Of a stretch of DNA of 33,880 nt, positions 16,742 through 25,266 are shown one piece after another (the first letter of the stretch is position 1; each line of letters starts with the position of its first letter). Position numbers and translations under genes: made by a program. Source of the stretch: Candidatus Pacebacteria bacterium CG10_big_fil_rev_8_21_14_0_10_44_54 (GTDB lineage Bacteria; Patescibacteriota; Microgenomatia; UBA1400; PJMF01); NCBI GenBank assembly GCA_002772695.1, contig PFDI01000022.1, positions 45,265 to 79,144 of the forward strand, written 5' to 3'. The notes beneath the pieces are model-generated. The model ran no database searches, was not told the origin of the DNA, and saw only the letters and a program-made list of their open reading frames with translations.

Positions 16742-18631
16742 TTAGCGCTCAAGTGCAATCATATACACCGTAGAGCCAGAAGTTAGATACGCAGCACCAT
16801 TCACCTCATCAACGAAAAAAGAAGTAACTGTAGCAATGCTCGGACTGCGTACCTCGCGCAAAAACACGCCATCTTTACTGAGAATAACTAATCGCTGCTT
16901 GTCTGTGTCGAGTACATAGAGATTTTTATCATCAGCTGAAGTAGTAAGCAAGAGTGAGTTGGCAAATGCTTCTTCTTGGCCAGAAACTGCAAATGATTGC
17001 TTTCTCCCGCTTGCATAACGCAAAATTTCCCCCGCACTAGTACCAAACCAGATATCACCATCTATGCTAAGTGAGGTAATGTCTTCATACGAAACTGACA
17101 AGGGATCGATAATCCAACCAATCGGATCTGAAACACTTTCCGCACTCTGCGTATAACGAAAAACATTTCGCTTCTCTGGGTTCAACACATAGCGATACAC
17201 ACCAAAACTGCCGAGTAGTGTGCCTGCTCTGTTCGAATCACCTACTTCTTTTATCTGTTTTGGCGATTCTTCACTATTCAACTCTATTTCCCACAAACCA
17301 TCACCGAGCAAGTATAGGGTGTCATCTGAAGCTGCACTAGCTTGTACTTGAGTGATATCTGCCAGTGAAAATTGTGTAATTTGTTTGGTAGCTAGTTGAA
17401 GCACGATAGCGTGTTTTTTCTCTGCATCAATAAATACTCCCTTGCCGTTGGTAAAGTGCGAAAATGAAGTCACAAACTCAGATTGGGCTAAACGTAAATC
17501 ATAAAAAACCGGTAATTCCTCGACTGCTACTTTGCCCGAAATACTCGTGAGTGTTTCCTGGGCACTACGAAGTGCGGTTGTGTATATGCCGCCGACAAAA
17601 CGCTCCTTTCCCTTTGTGTTTGCTAGCACATCAAGTTCTGCAACAATCTGCGCTGCTTCTCGGCGCGCTGCAATTGGGTCTTCTGCAACAGTTGTCCGAG
17701 CAACGCCTAAACGTTCCTCAAGTGGTGCCACCTCCTGCTTGGCAGTAGTTTGCAGCATATTGTATCGCCAGCGGGCACCAATAATGATGAGCATGAGTAC
17801 CACGATCGTCGCGACAAGTAATGCTACCTTGCGGCGCCACTGTGAGTAAGTGCTACGAACATAGACCGTGTTTTGTTTGAAGCGAAAGGAGCGCAGTAAC
17901 AACCAGAGTTGAGTACCTGCGTACTTGCTTGTACCCATAAACTTTCGAAATACTGAGTCTGGAGCTGACTGCTGTTGGTCGTTGTTTACTTCTGGACCAA
18001 CCTCGCTCACTTCGGGTTCTACCTCGACTGGTACAGTTTGATCGACAACAATAGCCACCTCTTTTGTGGCCTGACTACTTACTTCTACTAACGCGATGGC
18101 AGCCGAACCAGATTTGTCTGTATTTGATTGAACTGCGGAAACCAAAGACGTGGCGACGGCTTCTGCGACAAGTCCTTGAGAAAAGCGCTGTTCGATAGCT
18201 GGAACAAATTGCTCACCGTGTTCGTTGAGTAGTATGTAAACATCGTCTTCTTTACTCTTGCCAAAGCGTAGACTTACTTCATCGCTATTCGGGAGTACTC
18301 GCCCTGTACTACTGTCTCTATGAAGCAAAATATTAGCCCGCACTGCCCCAAGCGACATTTTTTCTCCATCCTGCAACAGACAGGCAACAGAAATTGCTTG
18401 CTCTGTTGATTTCTCAAGCAAATCTGTCAAAAATATGTGCAGCTCTTGTGCAGTGCTCGGAGTAAGCGTCTCGAGCTCACTCAAAATAGACTGACCAAAC
18501 ACGGCTGCAGAATCTCCCCGTACAGAAAGCAAAATAACAAATTTACCTGAGGGTAGTGGAAACGTAGCGGCCTGCGACCACTCAACGTAAGTCGGTAGTC
18601 CAACAATGGGAGTCACGCGTAAGGACCACAT
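16742..18631 (-). CDS. Membrane protein: degenerate PP2C-like N-domain, one TM helix, propeller-like C-domain
   Basis: 629 aa from ATG 18631, which lies 8 nt after an extended -10; the track start (18715) overlaps the neighbouring gene. Residues 1-185 alternate strands and helices and include ISVACLLQDGEKMSLGAVRANILLHR-type and KSGSAAIALVEV-type segments that recall the PP2C phosphatase fold. The metal-binding Asp motifs (DG, SDG, DN) are not evident, so this would be a pseudophosphatase. An acidic Val/Glu-rich linker (about 185-230) leads to one membrane helix (269-287), a helical region (about 290-345) and then repeated beta-rich units to the end (TLYLLGDGLWEI, DIWFGTSAGEILRY, NLYVLDTDKQRLVIL), as in an NHL/WD-type propeller. 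An intracellular sensor joined to an extracellular propeller is my inference. Downstream gene: smpB. Confidence 0.7.
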   Translation of the reverse strand: MWSLRVTPIVGLPTYVEWSQAATFPLPSGKFVILLSVRGDSAAVFGQSILSELETLTPSTAQELHIFLTDLLEKSTEQAISVACLLQDGEKMSLGAVRANILLHRDSSTGRVLPNSDEVSLRFGKSKEDDVYILLNEHGEQFVPAIEQRFSQGLVAEAVATSLVSAVQSNTDKSGSAAIALVEVSSQATKEVAIVVDQTVPVEVEPEVSEVGPEVNNDQQQSAPDSVFRKFMGTSKYAGTQLWLLLRSFRFKQNTVYVRSTYSQWRRKVALLVATIVVLMLIIIGARWRYNMLQTTAKQEVAPLEERLGVARTTVAEDPIAARREAAQIVAELDVLANTKGKERFVGGIYTTALRSAQETLTSISGKVAVEELPVFYDLRLAQSEFVTSFSHFTNGKGVFIDAEKKHAIVLQLATKQITQFSLADITQVQASAASDDTLYLLGDGLWEIELNSEESPKQIKEVGDSNRAGTLLGSFGVYRYVLNPEKRNVFRYTQSAESVSDPIGWIIDPLSVSYEDITSLSIDGDIWFGTSAGEILRYASGRKQSFAVSGQEEAFANSLLLTTSADDKNLYVLDTDKQRLVILSKDGVFLREVRSPSIATVTSFFVDEVNGAAYLTSGSTVYMIALER

Positions 18632-18639
18632 ACTAGAGT

Positions 18640-18648
18640 ATTGTAGCA
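18640..18648 (-). promoter_or_regulatory. Extended -10 promoter for the PP2C-like/propeller gene
   Basis: TGC-TACAAT on the minus strand, 8 nt before the ATG at 18631. No clear -35. The predicted mRNA is leaderless, which argues against the longer track ORF. Confidence 0.6.
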
Positions 18649-18683
18649 TGTGAGGTTTGGGATAAGTTTGGATTGAAAAAAAT

Positions 18684-18923
18684 CTATAAAACAACCAAAA
18701 ACAACAAAAGTACAAAAATTGCCAATCCCAAATGTGTATACCCCGCTATCTGTAACCAAGGTGAAAAAGTAGTCATCAGTGTGTTTTTCATTACTACAAT
18801 CTGACGAATAACGACAACCGCAAATAAACAATACAACAAAGCACTAACAACGAAAAAAAACTTAAAAACAAGCAGCAGCAATGAGTCTTGAGTCAAGATT
18901 GCGGTGAGATCTAAACCAAACAT
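18684..18923 (-). CDS. Small two-helix membrane protein, DUF5657-like
   Basis: 79 aa with two long hydrophobic segments (about 16-42 and 58-79) and a short polar loop (VVMKNTLMTTFSPW). The layout and the loop resemble the DUF5657 family of Patescibacteria, which is uncharacterised. The start ATG overlaps the stop of the PH-domain gene as TAATG, so the two are translationally coupled. The 3' part is overlapped by the track's extended 657-aa ORF, but that extension is rejected here. Confidence 0.65.
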   Translation of the reverse strand: MFGLDLTAILTQDSLLLLVFKFFFVVSALLYCLFAVVVIRQIVVMKNTLMTTFSPWLQIAGYTHLGLAIFVLLLFLVVL

Positions 18924-19693
18924 TAGCTTACCCTCCCTTCAACCTTCTCTCGCTCTTCTTCGAGCAAGAGGTCGTTGATCAGTGCTATTACCTTGTTTGG
19001 CTGCGGCACGTCTTCAAACTCAAACTCTGTTTTTTCGGCTGCAGTCTGGACCCTAACTGTACCAAAATCAAAAACTGAGCGAAGTGCGCCGCTCGTCTCT
19101 GCCGAGACATCCTCTATATTGTCAATTTTTGCCGAAGAAATACTACGGTAAATCAGCGAAAGAAAATCGACGTCGACAATACGCTCATCGGTAATGATGT
19201 AGACATTAAAAAACCAGGATAAAAATGATTCGATAGAAAATCCAAGTAGCAGTAAATACCATCCAACTCGAGCAGCAAACATATAATTACCCGGAAAAAA
19301 GGAAAATAGCTCTACATTGATAAACAAAATCGGCAACACCGCTAAAACAAGTGTTGTCAGTACCCAACGGATTTGAGTAATTGGGTGCTTCCGTAAAAGC
19401 AGAATAATTTCTTCCTCTCGAGATTGGCTTGCAAAAAAAGTTTTCAGCGGCTTTGTCAGAAAAGCTGTCACCGGATTACTCGAATATTTTTCCCGAGACA
19501 TTACTTCAGAATACTCATCGACTTTGCGCTTATGATGGCGGTCTGGCATTTTTTGAGAGGCAGCCACTTGGACTGGATTGTGTCCCTGTCTGCGATGCAC
19601 TCTCTTTTTGCGTAAGCCGCGCAATACTTCTTTGGTCGCGTCGAGTGTAGGAGAGTCGCTGGGCGCTTGAGAACTAGAGAAAACCTCAGGCAT
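18923..19693 (-). CDS. PH-domain (bPH/YdbS-like) membrane protein
   Basis: 256 aa. A basic, probably disordered N-terminal region (1-90) is followed by two membrane helices (about 108-130 and 140-165) and a C-terminal domain starting NVYIITDERIVDVDFLSLIYRSISSAKIDNIEDV. That phrase is typical of bacterial PH domains (DUF304/bPH_2) as in YdbS/YdbT. Their role is poorly known. The ATG lies 8 nt after a TATAAT that contains the lepA stop codon, so the gene probably has its own leaderless transcript as well as lepA read-through. Followed by the coupled small membrane protein. Confidence 0.82.
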   Translation of the reverse strand: MPEVFSSSQAPSDSPTLDATKEVLRGLRKKRVHRRQGHNPVQVAASQKMPDRHHKRKVDEYSEVMSREKYSSNPVTAFLTKPLKTFFASQSREEEIILLLRKHPITQIRWVLTTLVLAVLPILFINVELFSFFPGNYMFAARVGWYLLLLGFSIESFLSWFFNVYIITDERIVDVDFLSLIYRSISSAKIDNIEDVSAETSGALRSVFDFGTVRVQTAAEKTEFEFEDVPQPNKVIALINDLLLEEEREKVEGRVS

Positions 19694-19701
19694 ATGTGAT
19701 T

Positions 19702-19707
19702 ATTATA
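19702..19707 (-). promoter_or_regulatory. -10 box overlapping the lepA stop codon
   Basis: TATAAT on the minus strand; its TAA (19705-19703) is also the lepA stop. The ATG of the PH-domain gene follows 8 nt later. The -35 region is weak. Confidence 0.55.
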
Positions 19708-21505
19708 CCAGCGGTTGTCGCATCAGTTTGAGGAAGACATCCTGATCGAGACTAACTGAACCAAACTGCTTCATACGTTTTTTTCCCTTGGCTTGTTTGG
19801 CCAATAACTTTTTGCGACGTGTCACATCCCCGCCATACAACTTAGCAGTCACATCTTTGCGCAGCGCTGATTGTGTTTCTCTGGCGATGACTGTCCCACC
19901 TATTGTGGCCTGAATTGCTACAGCAAACAACTGACGCGGTAAAGTCTCCTTGAGTTGTTTTACCAAAGCTCTTCCCTTTGCCTCTGCTTGCGATCTGATA
20001 GCAATGAAACCAAGCGGCGAGACTTCCTCGCCATTGAGTAAAATTGTCACAACAACTGCATCAACTGCAACTTCGCCTACTACCTCATACTCGACAGAGC
20101 AGTAACCAGAACTGAGTGACTTTACTAAGTCATGAAAATCGGTAATAAGCTCGCTCAACGGCAGCGAGCAAGACAAAATAACCCGATCGATCAGGTGCTC
20201 GCTTTGCAAAAACTGTCCTCGGCGTTCGCGCACAAGATCTAAGATACCACTCATGTAAGTTACAGGAGTTATCAAAGTCAACTTGGTGACAGGTTCGCTC
20301 ACTTTTTCAAGCTGGCTTGGATCAGGAAATTCATTGATTGTACTAATCGTCTTTTCGCTGCCATCTTTGAGCACTGCTTTATACGGCACCGTTGGACGGG
20401 TAGCAATAAGGTCAAGATCAAACTCGCGTTGCAGTCGCTCAACAACAATTTCTGCGTGCAACAAGCCAAGACAACCGATGCGTGAACCACTGCCTAAAGC
20501 TGGTGAGTGCGTGCTAACAAAACTAATGGCCGCATCACGCAGCGCAAGTTTTTGTAATGCGTCAAGCAGGGCGTTGTAATCTTCGGCAACAGTCGGAAAT
20601 AACTCAAAAAATACCAATGGTTGTGGCTCTTGGTAACCCGTTAGCGCTATAGCCTTGGTGCGCTGCGCAACTGTAGTCAGCGTATCGCCTACTTTGAGTG
20701 AGCGCACATCCTTGAGTCCAGTCACTACGTAACCTACCTCACCCGGACCTAGCTGGGCGACTGTCGATCGCTTCGGCTGATACACACCAAGCTCGAGCGG
20801 CATAAAAGTCACTGGACTAGAAAGAAAGGTTAGTCGCTGCTTATCCAGCACGCCATCAACTACCCGCACGAGAGCTACTGCACCCTGGTGTTGGTCAAAG
20901 TATGAACTGATTAGTAATGCTCGCAACGGCGCCTGCTTGTCGCCATTCGGAGCTGGAATTCGCTCAACCACTGCTTGTAGCAATGCTTGTATACCAACAC
21001 CAGTCTTGGCTGAAACGAGTAAAATTTCTGACTCATCTACTTCGCACAACTCCATTACTTCAAGTAGTACCCGGTCGGTTTCGGCAGAAGGCAAGTCAAT
21101 TTTATTAATCACCGGCACAATGGTCAATCCAAGTGCTTTTGCTTTGTAATAAGTCGAAAGTGTTTGCGCCTGAATGCCTTGTGATGCATCGACTACCATC
21201 AGCACACCCTCACAGGCTGCGAGCGAGCGACTGACTTCGTAGCCAAAATCAACGTGTCCTGGCGTGTCAATAAGATTAAGAGTATGCGTAGTGCCATCCG
21301 GAGCAGTGTACGGCAAGCGAACGGGCGCAAGCTTAATTGTAATACCACGCTCTCGTTCAATTGGATTGCTATCGAGCAATCGATCGTGTGGGTGAGCCAA
21401 ATCTACTTGGCCGCAAAACTCCAGGATGCGGTCAGTCAGTGTTGTCTTGCCGTGATCAATGTGTGCGATTATAGAAAAATTACGCAACAGACCAGAATCG
21501 GACAT
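19703..21505 (-). CDS. lepA: Elongation factor 4 (LepA), ribosome back-translocating GTPase
   Basis: 600 aa, the normal length. The GTPase domain has AHIDHGKTTL (G1, about 14-23), ERERGITIK (G2), DTPGHVDF (G3), NKIDLP (G4) and SAKTG (G5). Domain II and EF-G-like domains follow (for example the RPTVPYKAVL segment). The LepA-specific C-terminal domain ends with GKKRMKQFGSVSLDQDVFLKLM. EF4 acts on stalled or mispositioned ribosomes. Start supported by AAAGGA 6 nt upstream. It begins 9 nt after the rpsT stop, so the two form an operon. Confidence 0.97.
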   Translation of the reverse strand: MSDSGLLRNFSIIAHIDHGKTTLTDRILEFCGQVDLAHPHDRLLDSNPIERERGITIKLAPVRLPYTAPDGTTHTLNLIDTPGHVDFGYEVSRSLAACEGVLMVVDASQGIQAQTLSTYYKAKALGLTIVPVINKIDLPSAETDRVLLEVMELCEVDESEILLVSAKTGVGIQALLQAVVERIPAPNGDKQAPLRALLISSYFDQHQGAVALVRVVDGVLDKQRLTFLSSPVTFMPLELGVYQPKRSTVAQLGPGEVGYVVTGLKDVRSLKVGDTLTTVAQRTKAIALTGYQEPQPLVFFELFPTVAEDYNALLDALQKLALRDAAISFVSTHSPALGSGSRIGCLGLLHAEIVVERLQREFDLDLIATRPTVPYKAVLKDGSEKTISTINEFPDPSQLEKVSEPVTKLTLITPVTYMSGILDLVRERRGQFLQSEHLIDRVILSCSLPLSELITDFHDLVKSLSSGYCSVEYEVVGEVAVDAVVVTILLNGEEVSPLGFIAIRSQAEAKGRALVKQLKETLPRQLFAVAIQATIGGTVIARETQSALRKDVTAKLYGGDVTRRKKLLAKQAKGKKRMKQFGSVSLDQDVFLKLMRQPLV

Positions 21506-21514
21506 TCGAGTCCT

Positions 21515-21748
21515 TTACTTGGCCAATCTGGAGGCCTGATGTTTCATTCGTCGAGCGGCATTAGTGTGAATAATGCTTCGTTTGGCGGCACGATCAATGA
21601 AACTGTAAGCAATACTCAGTGCTCCTTGAGTCTTAGTTTCTTGCAGCGCCTTGATTGCCGTGCGCATCTTGGACTTCAACTCAGAGTTGTAAGCTGCCTT
21701 GCGTTTACTTGATCGGAGAGCTTTTTTGGCATTTTTCAAAATTGGCAT
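21515..21748 (-). CDS. rpsT: 30S ribosomal protein bS20
   Basis: 77 aa; somewhat shorter than the usual 85-90. The basic helical protein opens MPILKNAKKALRSSKRK, with MRTAIKAL and the AAKRSIIHTNAARRMKHQASRLAK end typical of bS20, which binds 16S rRNA. AAAGGA lies 6 nt before the ATG and a near-consensus promoter is directly upstream. First gene of the unit leading to lepA. Confidence 0.96.
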   Translation of the reverse strand: MPILKNAKKALRSSKRKAAYNSELKSKMRTAIKALQETKTQGALSIAYSFIDRAAKRSIIHTNAARRMKHQASRLAK

Positions 21749-21775
21749 AAGATTCCTTTTTTTCGATGAGCCGAG

Positions 21776-21804
21776 ATTATAGCCAAGTATGCTCTTTTTT
21801 TCAA
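21776..21804 (-). promoter_or_regulatory. Strong promoter for rpsT-lepA
   Basis: TTGAAA (21804-21799), exactly 17 nt, then TATAAT (21781-21776). It is the best promoter in the window. Predicted start about 21769, giving a leader of about 21 nt with the Shine-Dalgarno. Confidence 0.85.
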
Positions 21805-21818
21805 TGGCAGTGTGCGGC

Positions 21819-21824
21819 TATAAT
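21819..21824 (+). promoter_or_regulatory. -10 box for murJ
   Basis: TATAAT, 7 nt before the ATG at 21832. Its -35 position (about 21796-21801, T-rich) overlaps the -35 of the divergent rpsT promoter. Predicted leaderless transcript. Confidence 0.65.
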
Positions 21825-21831
21825 GAACAAC

Positions 21832-23526
21832 ATGTTTTCTTCACTTCAATTTCCACGTTTACTAAGCAGAAATATGAAGTGGCTCGAGAACAAACAGTCA
21901 ACTATCTTGTCGGCTGCCCTCATCATTACAATTGCTAACATTGCCTCATCCCTGGCAGGTTTGGTACGCAGTCGTTTGCTTATCTCGTACTTTTTCAACT
22001 CAGAATCGTCACAGCAAGCCTATGAGGCACTACTCGTTGCATTTCAAATTCCTGACATGCTCTTTCAACTGATCGTTCTTGGTGCCGTATCGGCTGCTTT
22101 CATTCCTTTGTTTGCCAAAGTGCGTAGGCGCAGTAGACCAGAAGCGTTTCGATTGGCCTCAGTGGTGCTCAACGCGTTACTTTTGGTATTTACTGCAACA
22201 GCAATACTGGTCGCCATTTTTGCCGAACCACTAACCCACTGGCGGACTGGCGATGCCTTTACTCCCGAACAAATAGCGATTGTGGTCAAACTGACCAGAA
22301 TCATGCTAGTGGCGCAAATCTTTTTTGCCGCGTCAAACATTATGTCCTCGATGTTGCAATCATACCAACGCTTTATTATTCCGAGTATCTCGCCTATTTT
22401 GTACAACTTTGGTATAGTTGCTGGCGTATTTTTGCTCGAGCCGATGCTTGGGATTTATGCCGCAGGAATTGGTGTCTGCATTGGTGCATTTCTCCACTTT
22501 CTCATTCAAGTACCATTTGTGCTCAAAATGGGATTTCGTTTTGGTTGGTCACTTGATTTCTCTATTCCAGAGAGCAAGCAGTTGCTCAAACTGATTCCAC
22601 CGCGCTTCCTAACGATCGCAACCACAGAGTTTCAGCGAATTGCATTGGCGTTCTTTGCAACCTCACTTGGCAACCTGAGCTTCGTTGTGATTAAACACGC
22701 ACTTGACCTGATGATTCTGCCTATCCGTCTCTTCGGCGTCCCCATTGGTCAAGCTTCACTCCCATTTCTTTCGGAAGAATCAGCCAAAGCAGATCAAAAA
22801 CGATTTCAAACACTGGTGACACAATCACTGAATCAGATTACCTTCTTTGCCTTACCGGCCGCAGTACTCATTTTAATTTTGCGCGTGCCGTTTGTGCGCC
22901 TAGTGTTTGGTACCAAAAATTTTCCCTGGGAAACTACGCTTTTGATGGGAAAAGCACTTGCTGTTATTGCACTCTCCATTCCCGCCCAAGCAGTGGTACA
23001 GTTACTCATCCGAGCGTTCCACTCCCTCAAAGATACGGTAACGCCACTCATTGTTACCGTCATCACAGTAGCCACCTACATGATCGGCGCAGCTGGGGTA
23101 ATTTTCCTGACAGATTTCGGCGTACTTGGTCTAGCTGCTGTCACTGGAATAATAGCTATACTCGAGCTCGGTCTCTTTCTTTTTTTTCTTGAAAAACGTA
23201 TGCCCGGCTGTCTTGACCAAAGCTTCCTTCATTCACAGCTCAAAATGATGGCTGCTGGTTTCTTTATGGCTGTTTTTCTCTATTTGCCATTTCGTATTCT
23301 CGATGAATTGGTGTTTGATACCTCGAGAACTATGGAGCTACTGGGACTCACCATTACAACAGGAACCATTGGTATGCTGGTGTATGTCTATTTTGCCGCA
23401 CTGCTCGCCATCCCTGAGCTAAAGATTATTGGCACCATACTCGACTCAATCGGCTCTGCCACAAGAAAACTTGTGGCTCAAAATCCCGAACTCATTGTAG
23501 ATACAATGGACGATGACTCGCTGTAA
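21832..23526 (+). CDS. murJ: Lipid II flippase MurJ
   Basis: 564 aa from the promoter-supported ATG; the track start (21766) is upstream of the predicted transcription start. Moves lipid II across the membrane for PBP use. About 14 hydrophobic segments are seen. Near the N-terminus it has the MOP/MurJ-type pattern SAALIITIANIASSLAGLVRSRLL, then AYEALLVAFQIPDMLFQLIVLGAVSAAFIPLF, and in the middle IRLFGVPIGQASLPFLSE. These residues shape the substrate path in known MurJ. It fits with the two PBP1A genes in the window. The pilN promoter and start follow immediately. Confidence 0.95.
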   Translation: MFSSLQFPRLLSRNMKWLENKQSTILSAALIITIANIASSLAGLVRSRLLISYFFNSESSQQAYEALLVAFQIPDMLFQLIVLGAVSAAFIPLFAKVRRRSRPEAFRLASVVLNALLLVFTATAILVAIFAEPLTHWRTGDAFTPEQIAIVVKLTRIMLVAQIFFAASNIMSSMLQSYQRFIIPSISPILYNFGIVAGVFLLEPMLGIYAAGIGVCIGAFLHFLIQVPFVLKMGFRFGWSLDFSIPESKQLLKLIPPRFLTIATTEFQRIALAFFATSLGNLSFVVIKHALDLMILPIRLFGVPIGQASLPFLSEESAKADQKRFQTLVTQSLNQITFFALPAAVLILILRVPFVRLVFGTKNFPWETTLLMGKALAVIALSIPAQAVVQLLIRAFHSLKDTVTPLIVTVITVATYMIGAAGVIFLTDFGVLGLAAVTGIIAILELGLFLFFLEKRMPGCLDQSFLHSQLKMMAAGFFMAVFLYLPFRILDELVFDTSRTMELLGLTITTGTIGMLVYVYFAALLAIPELKIIGTILDSIGSATRKLVAQNPELIVDTMDDDSL

Positions 23527-23535
23527 CGCTACAAT
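23507..23535 (+). promoter_or_regulatory. Candidate promoter for the pilN-pilO unit
   Basis: TGGACG (23507-23512), 17 nt, TACAAT (23530-23535). It straddles the end of murJ. The leader would be about 14 nt with no Shine-Dalgarno. Confidence 0.45.
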
Positions 23536-23555
23536 GACATTAAAGACGCTTGCCC

Positions 23556-24143
23556 ATGTCACATAGAACCGCCGCCATCAACATCAATTTACTTCCTCGG
23601 GATCCATTTTTTGCTACCCCACTCGGTCAAATTTTGCGCTGGGCCCTCTCGGCCGGTCGCTATATTGTTATATTTACAGAATTGATCGTCATAATCAGTT
23701 TTGCAGCTCGCTTCACGCTTGATCGACAGTTAACCGATTTGAATGGAGAAATTCAACAGAAAAAATCTATCGTACTCACATATGGAGATCTCGAAAATCG
23801 AGTGCGAGAAACACAATCAAAAATTGCAAACTACCAAAACCTAGAACAAGACGCCAACCTTGCAGAGGTGTTTGAAAAACTGAGCACCGTAACGCCAAAT
23901 GCTATCGTGCTCGACCGCCTTGGAATTACCTCGAGCAATATTACCGTAGATGGTGTGGCACCCTCACAATCTGTTTTTAACATATTTATCACCAACCTCC
24001 AACTCTCTCCAGACTTCTCTGGAGTTACGGTGTCCAAAGTCGAGTCAAACGACAAAAATGTTCCCGGCTTTACCTTCACACTGTCGGCACAAACAAAAGA
24101 AGTAAAGCAGCTACAAGCCAAGCCAAAAAAGCCATCACAATGA
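23556..24143 (+). CDS. Type IV pilus inner-membrane assembly protein PilN-like
   Basis: 195 aa. Opens with the short cytoplasmic INLLP motif (residues 8-12) that in PilN contacts PilM, then a membrane helix (about 36-55), a coiled-coil region (about 60-100) and a ferredoxin-like periplasmic-type domain (TVTPNAIVLDRLGITSSNITVDGVAPS). I use ATG 23556 rather than the TTG at 23550 of the track. Its stop overlaps pilO as ATGA. In a cell with one membrane the domain would sit in the wall space. pilM, pilB and pilC are not in this window. Confidence 0.85.
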   Translation: MSHRTAAININLLPRDPFFATPLGQILRWALSAGRYIVIFTELIVIISFAARFTLDRQLTDLNGEIQQKKSIVLTYGDLENRVRETQSKIANYQNLEQDANLAEVFEKLSTVTPNAIVLDRLGITSSNITVDGVAPSQSVFNIFITNLQLSPDFSGVTVSKVESNDKNVPGFTFTLSAQTKEVKQLQAKPKKPSQ

Positions 24144-24745
24144 ATACTTCTACCAAACAAAAACAACTAAGAAACACCCTCACTTCGTTCTACAATAATC
24201 CGGTTGCTCGCGTTTCACTCGAAGTGTTTCTCTCCCTTGGCTTGGTAATTTTCCTTGGTCTTTTTGCAGTTCAACCAACATTGATCACTATGTCAAACTT
24301 AATTCAAGAAATAGAAGAAAAACGAGAACTTAGCCAACAACTAACACAAAAAGTTGCTGCCCTCAGCACAGCACAGAGCGAATTGGCGGCACTCCAACCA
24401 CAGCTTGCCTTACTCGAAGAAGCAGTGCCAAGTGAAGCAAATGTTGTCAAGATTCTGAAAATTATCGAGAAGCTTGCCACAGAGAATAAAGTAATCATTA
24501 CCACTGCTTCGCTACCACAAGTGCCAGAACCAAGCGCGAGCAGTTCGGCCGAACAAACACAACAGGATCTAGCAGTTCAAGTTGTAGTGACGGGTGATTA
24601 CCCAGCAATTCGCCAATTTGCTGAATCAATCTCGGCAAGCCGTCGCATACTACACATCGAATCTATCAACTTTGTGCTCAACGACAAACGTGGTACCAAA
24701 AGCCTCTCGGCTAGTTTGCAACTCAGTGCTCCTTACTACAAATAA
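24140..24745 (+). CDS. Type IV pilus assembly protein PilO-like
   Basis: 201 aa. Short cytoplasmic tail, membrane helix (about 30-48), a long coiled coil (about 53-98, rich in Q/E/L/A), then a compact alpha-beta domain with VVVTGDYPAIRQFAESISASRRILHIESINF. This is the PilO pattern: the phrase G.Y..l..F...l....RI..I is diagnostic. It pairs with PilN to form the alignment subcomplex. Start fixed by the ATGA overlap with pilN and followed after one base by the next ORF. Confidence 0.87.
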   Translation: MNTSTKQKQLRNTLTSFYNNPVARVSLEVFLSLGLVIFLGLFAVQPTLITMSNLIQEIEEKRELSQQLTQKVAALSTAQSELAALQPQLALLEEAVPSEANVVKILKIIEKLATENKVIITTASLPQVPEPSASSSAEQTQQDLAVQVVVTGDYPAIRQFAESISASRRILHIESINFVLNDKRGTKSLSASLQLSAPYYK

Positions 24746-24746
24746 T

Positions 24747-25151
24747 ATGAACAACGTTTTTGCACAAGAACTACAAAAAATCCGCAAAAGTCAAAAGATT
24801 TTGACGATGTTTGTACTGTTGTTCGTCGTAATCATAGTCTGGGCTGTTGTATCACTGTTTTCTGCCAAACAAACAACCAAAGTCGACAAACAACTGCTCG
24901 ACCTGGCAAAACCGCTTAACCCCACTATTGATACGAGCATTTTTGCCACCTTACAACTCAAACGCTCATTCAGTGATACTGAGCTTGCCAACTTCCCTAT
25001 CTACCAACTACTTACCAACGATAAATCACGCGAACAGGTTGTTGTGCCACTCGGCGTAACCAAAGATGAATTGAACAGTCAAAATGTGCCAGAACCTACA
25101 CCGTCACCAAGTCAGACACCAGCCCTATCAAATCAAACTATTGATGGCTAG
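24747..25151 (+). CDS. Small single-pass membrane protein in the pilus operon
   Basis: 134 aa from ATG 24747, one base after the pilO stop; the track's start at 24594 lies inside pilO and is rejected. A charged N-terminus (1-20), one membrane helix (about 22-42), then a polar external domain with LDLAKPLNPTIDTSIFATL and a Pro/Ser/Thr-rich C-terminal tail (VPEPTPSPSQTPALSN). Position after PilN-PilO is where PilP would be found, but it lacks a recognisable PilP domain. It may be a lineage-specific third member of that complex. Confidence 0.72.
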   Translation: MNNVFAQELQKIRKSQKILTMFVLLFVVIIVWAVVSLFSAKQTTKVDKQLLDLAKPLNPTIDTSIFATLQLKRSFSDTELANFPIYQLLTNDKSREQVVVPLGVTKDELNSQNVPEPTPSPSQTPALSNQTIDG

Positions 25152-25194
25152 AGTGCCTGGCAGTTTTTATCACAAGTTTCGCTTCTTCTTCGCA

Positions 25195-25248
25195 TTGCAA
25201 CAACTAGAGGTTTTCTCTACAGTGGTAACAGCACCAGAATCACTGGTG
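25195..25248 (+). promoter_or_regulatory. Candidate promoter and leader hairpin before the FN3 gene
   Basis: In the 115-bp gap, TTGCAA (25195-25200) is 17 nt from TACAGT (25218-25223). Downstream in the leader is a 6-bp hairpin CACCAG-AATCA-CTGGTG (25232-25248). A weak GGAT precedes the ATG at 25267. Confidence 0.4.
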
Positions 25249-25266
25249 TCTTTGTGTGGATGATTA

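Noticed and set aside
18631-18715. Upstream extension of the PP2C-like gene in the track
   Set aside because: Would overlap the DUF5657-like gene and starts upstream of the TGC-TACAAT promoter.
11276-24143. Recoded TGA (Gly) as in Gracilibacteria/Absconditabacteria
   Set aside because: TGA ends PBP1A and pilN exactly at ATGA junctions with the next genes; reading through would leave the known frames.
24594-24746. 51-codon extension of the small pilus-operon protein
   Set aside because: Lies inside pilO; the ATG one base after the pilO stop gives a normal membrane-protein N-terminus.
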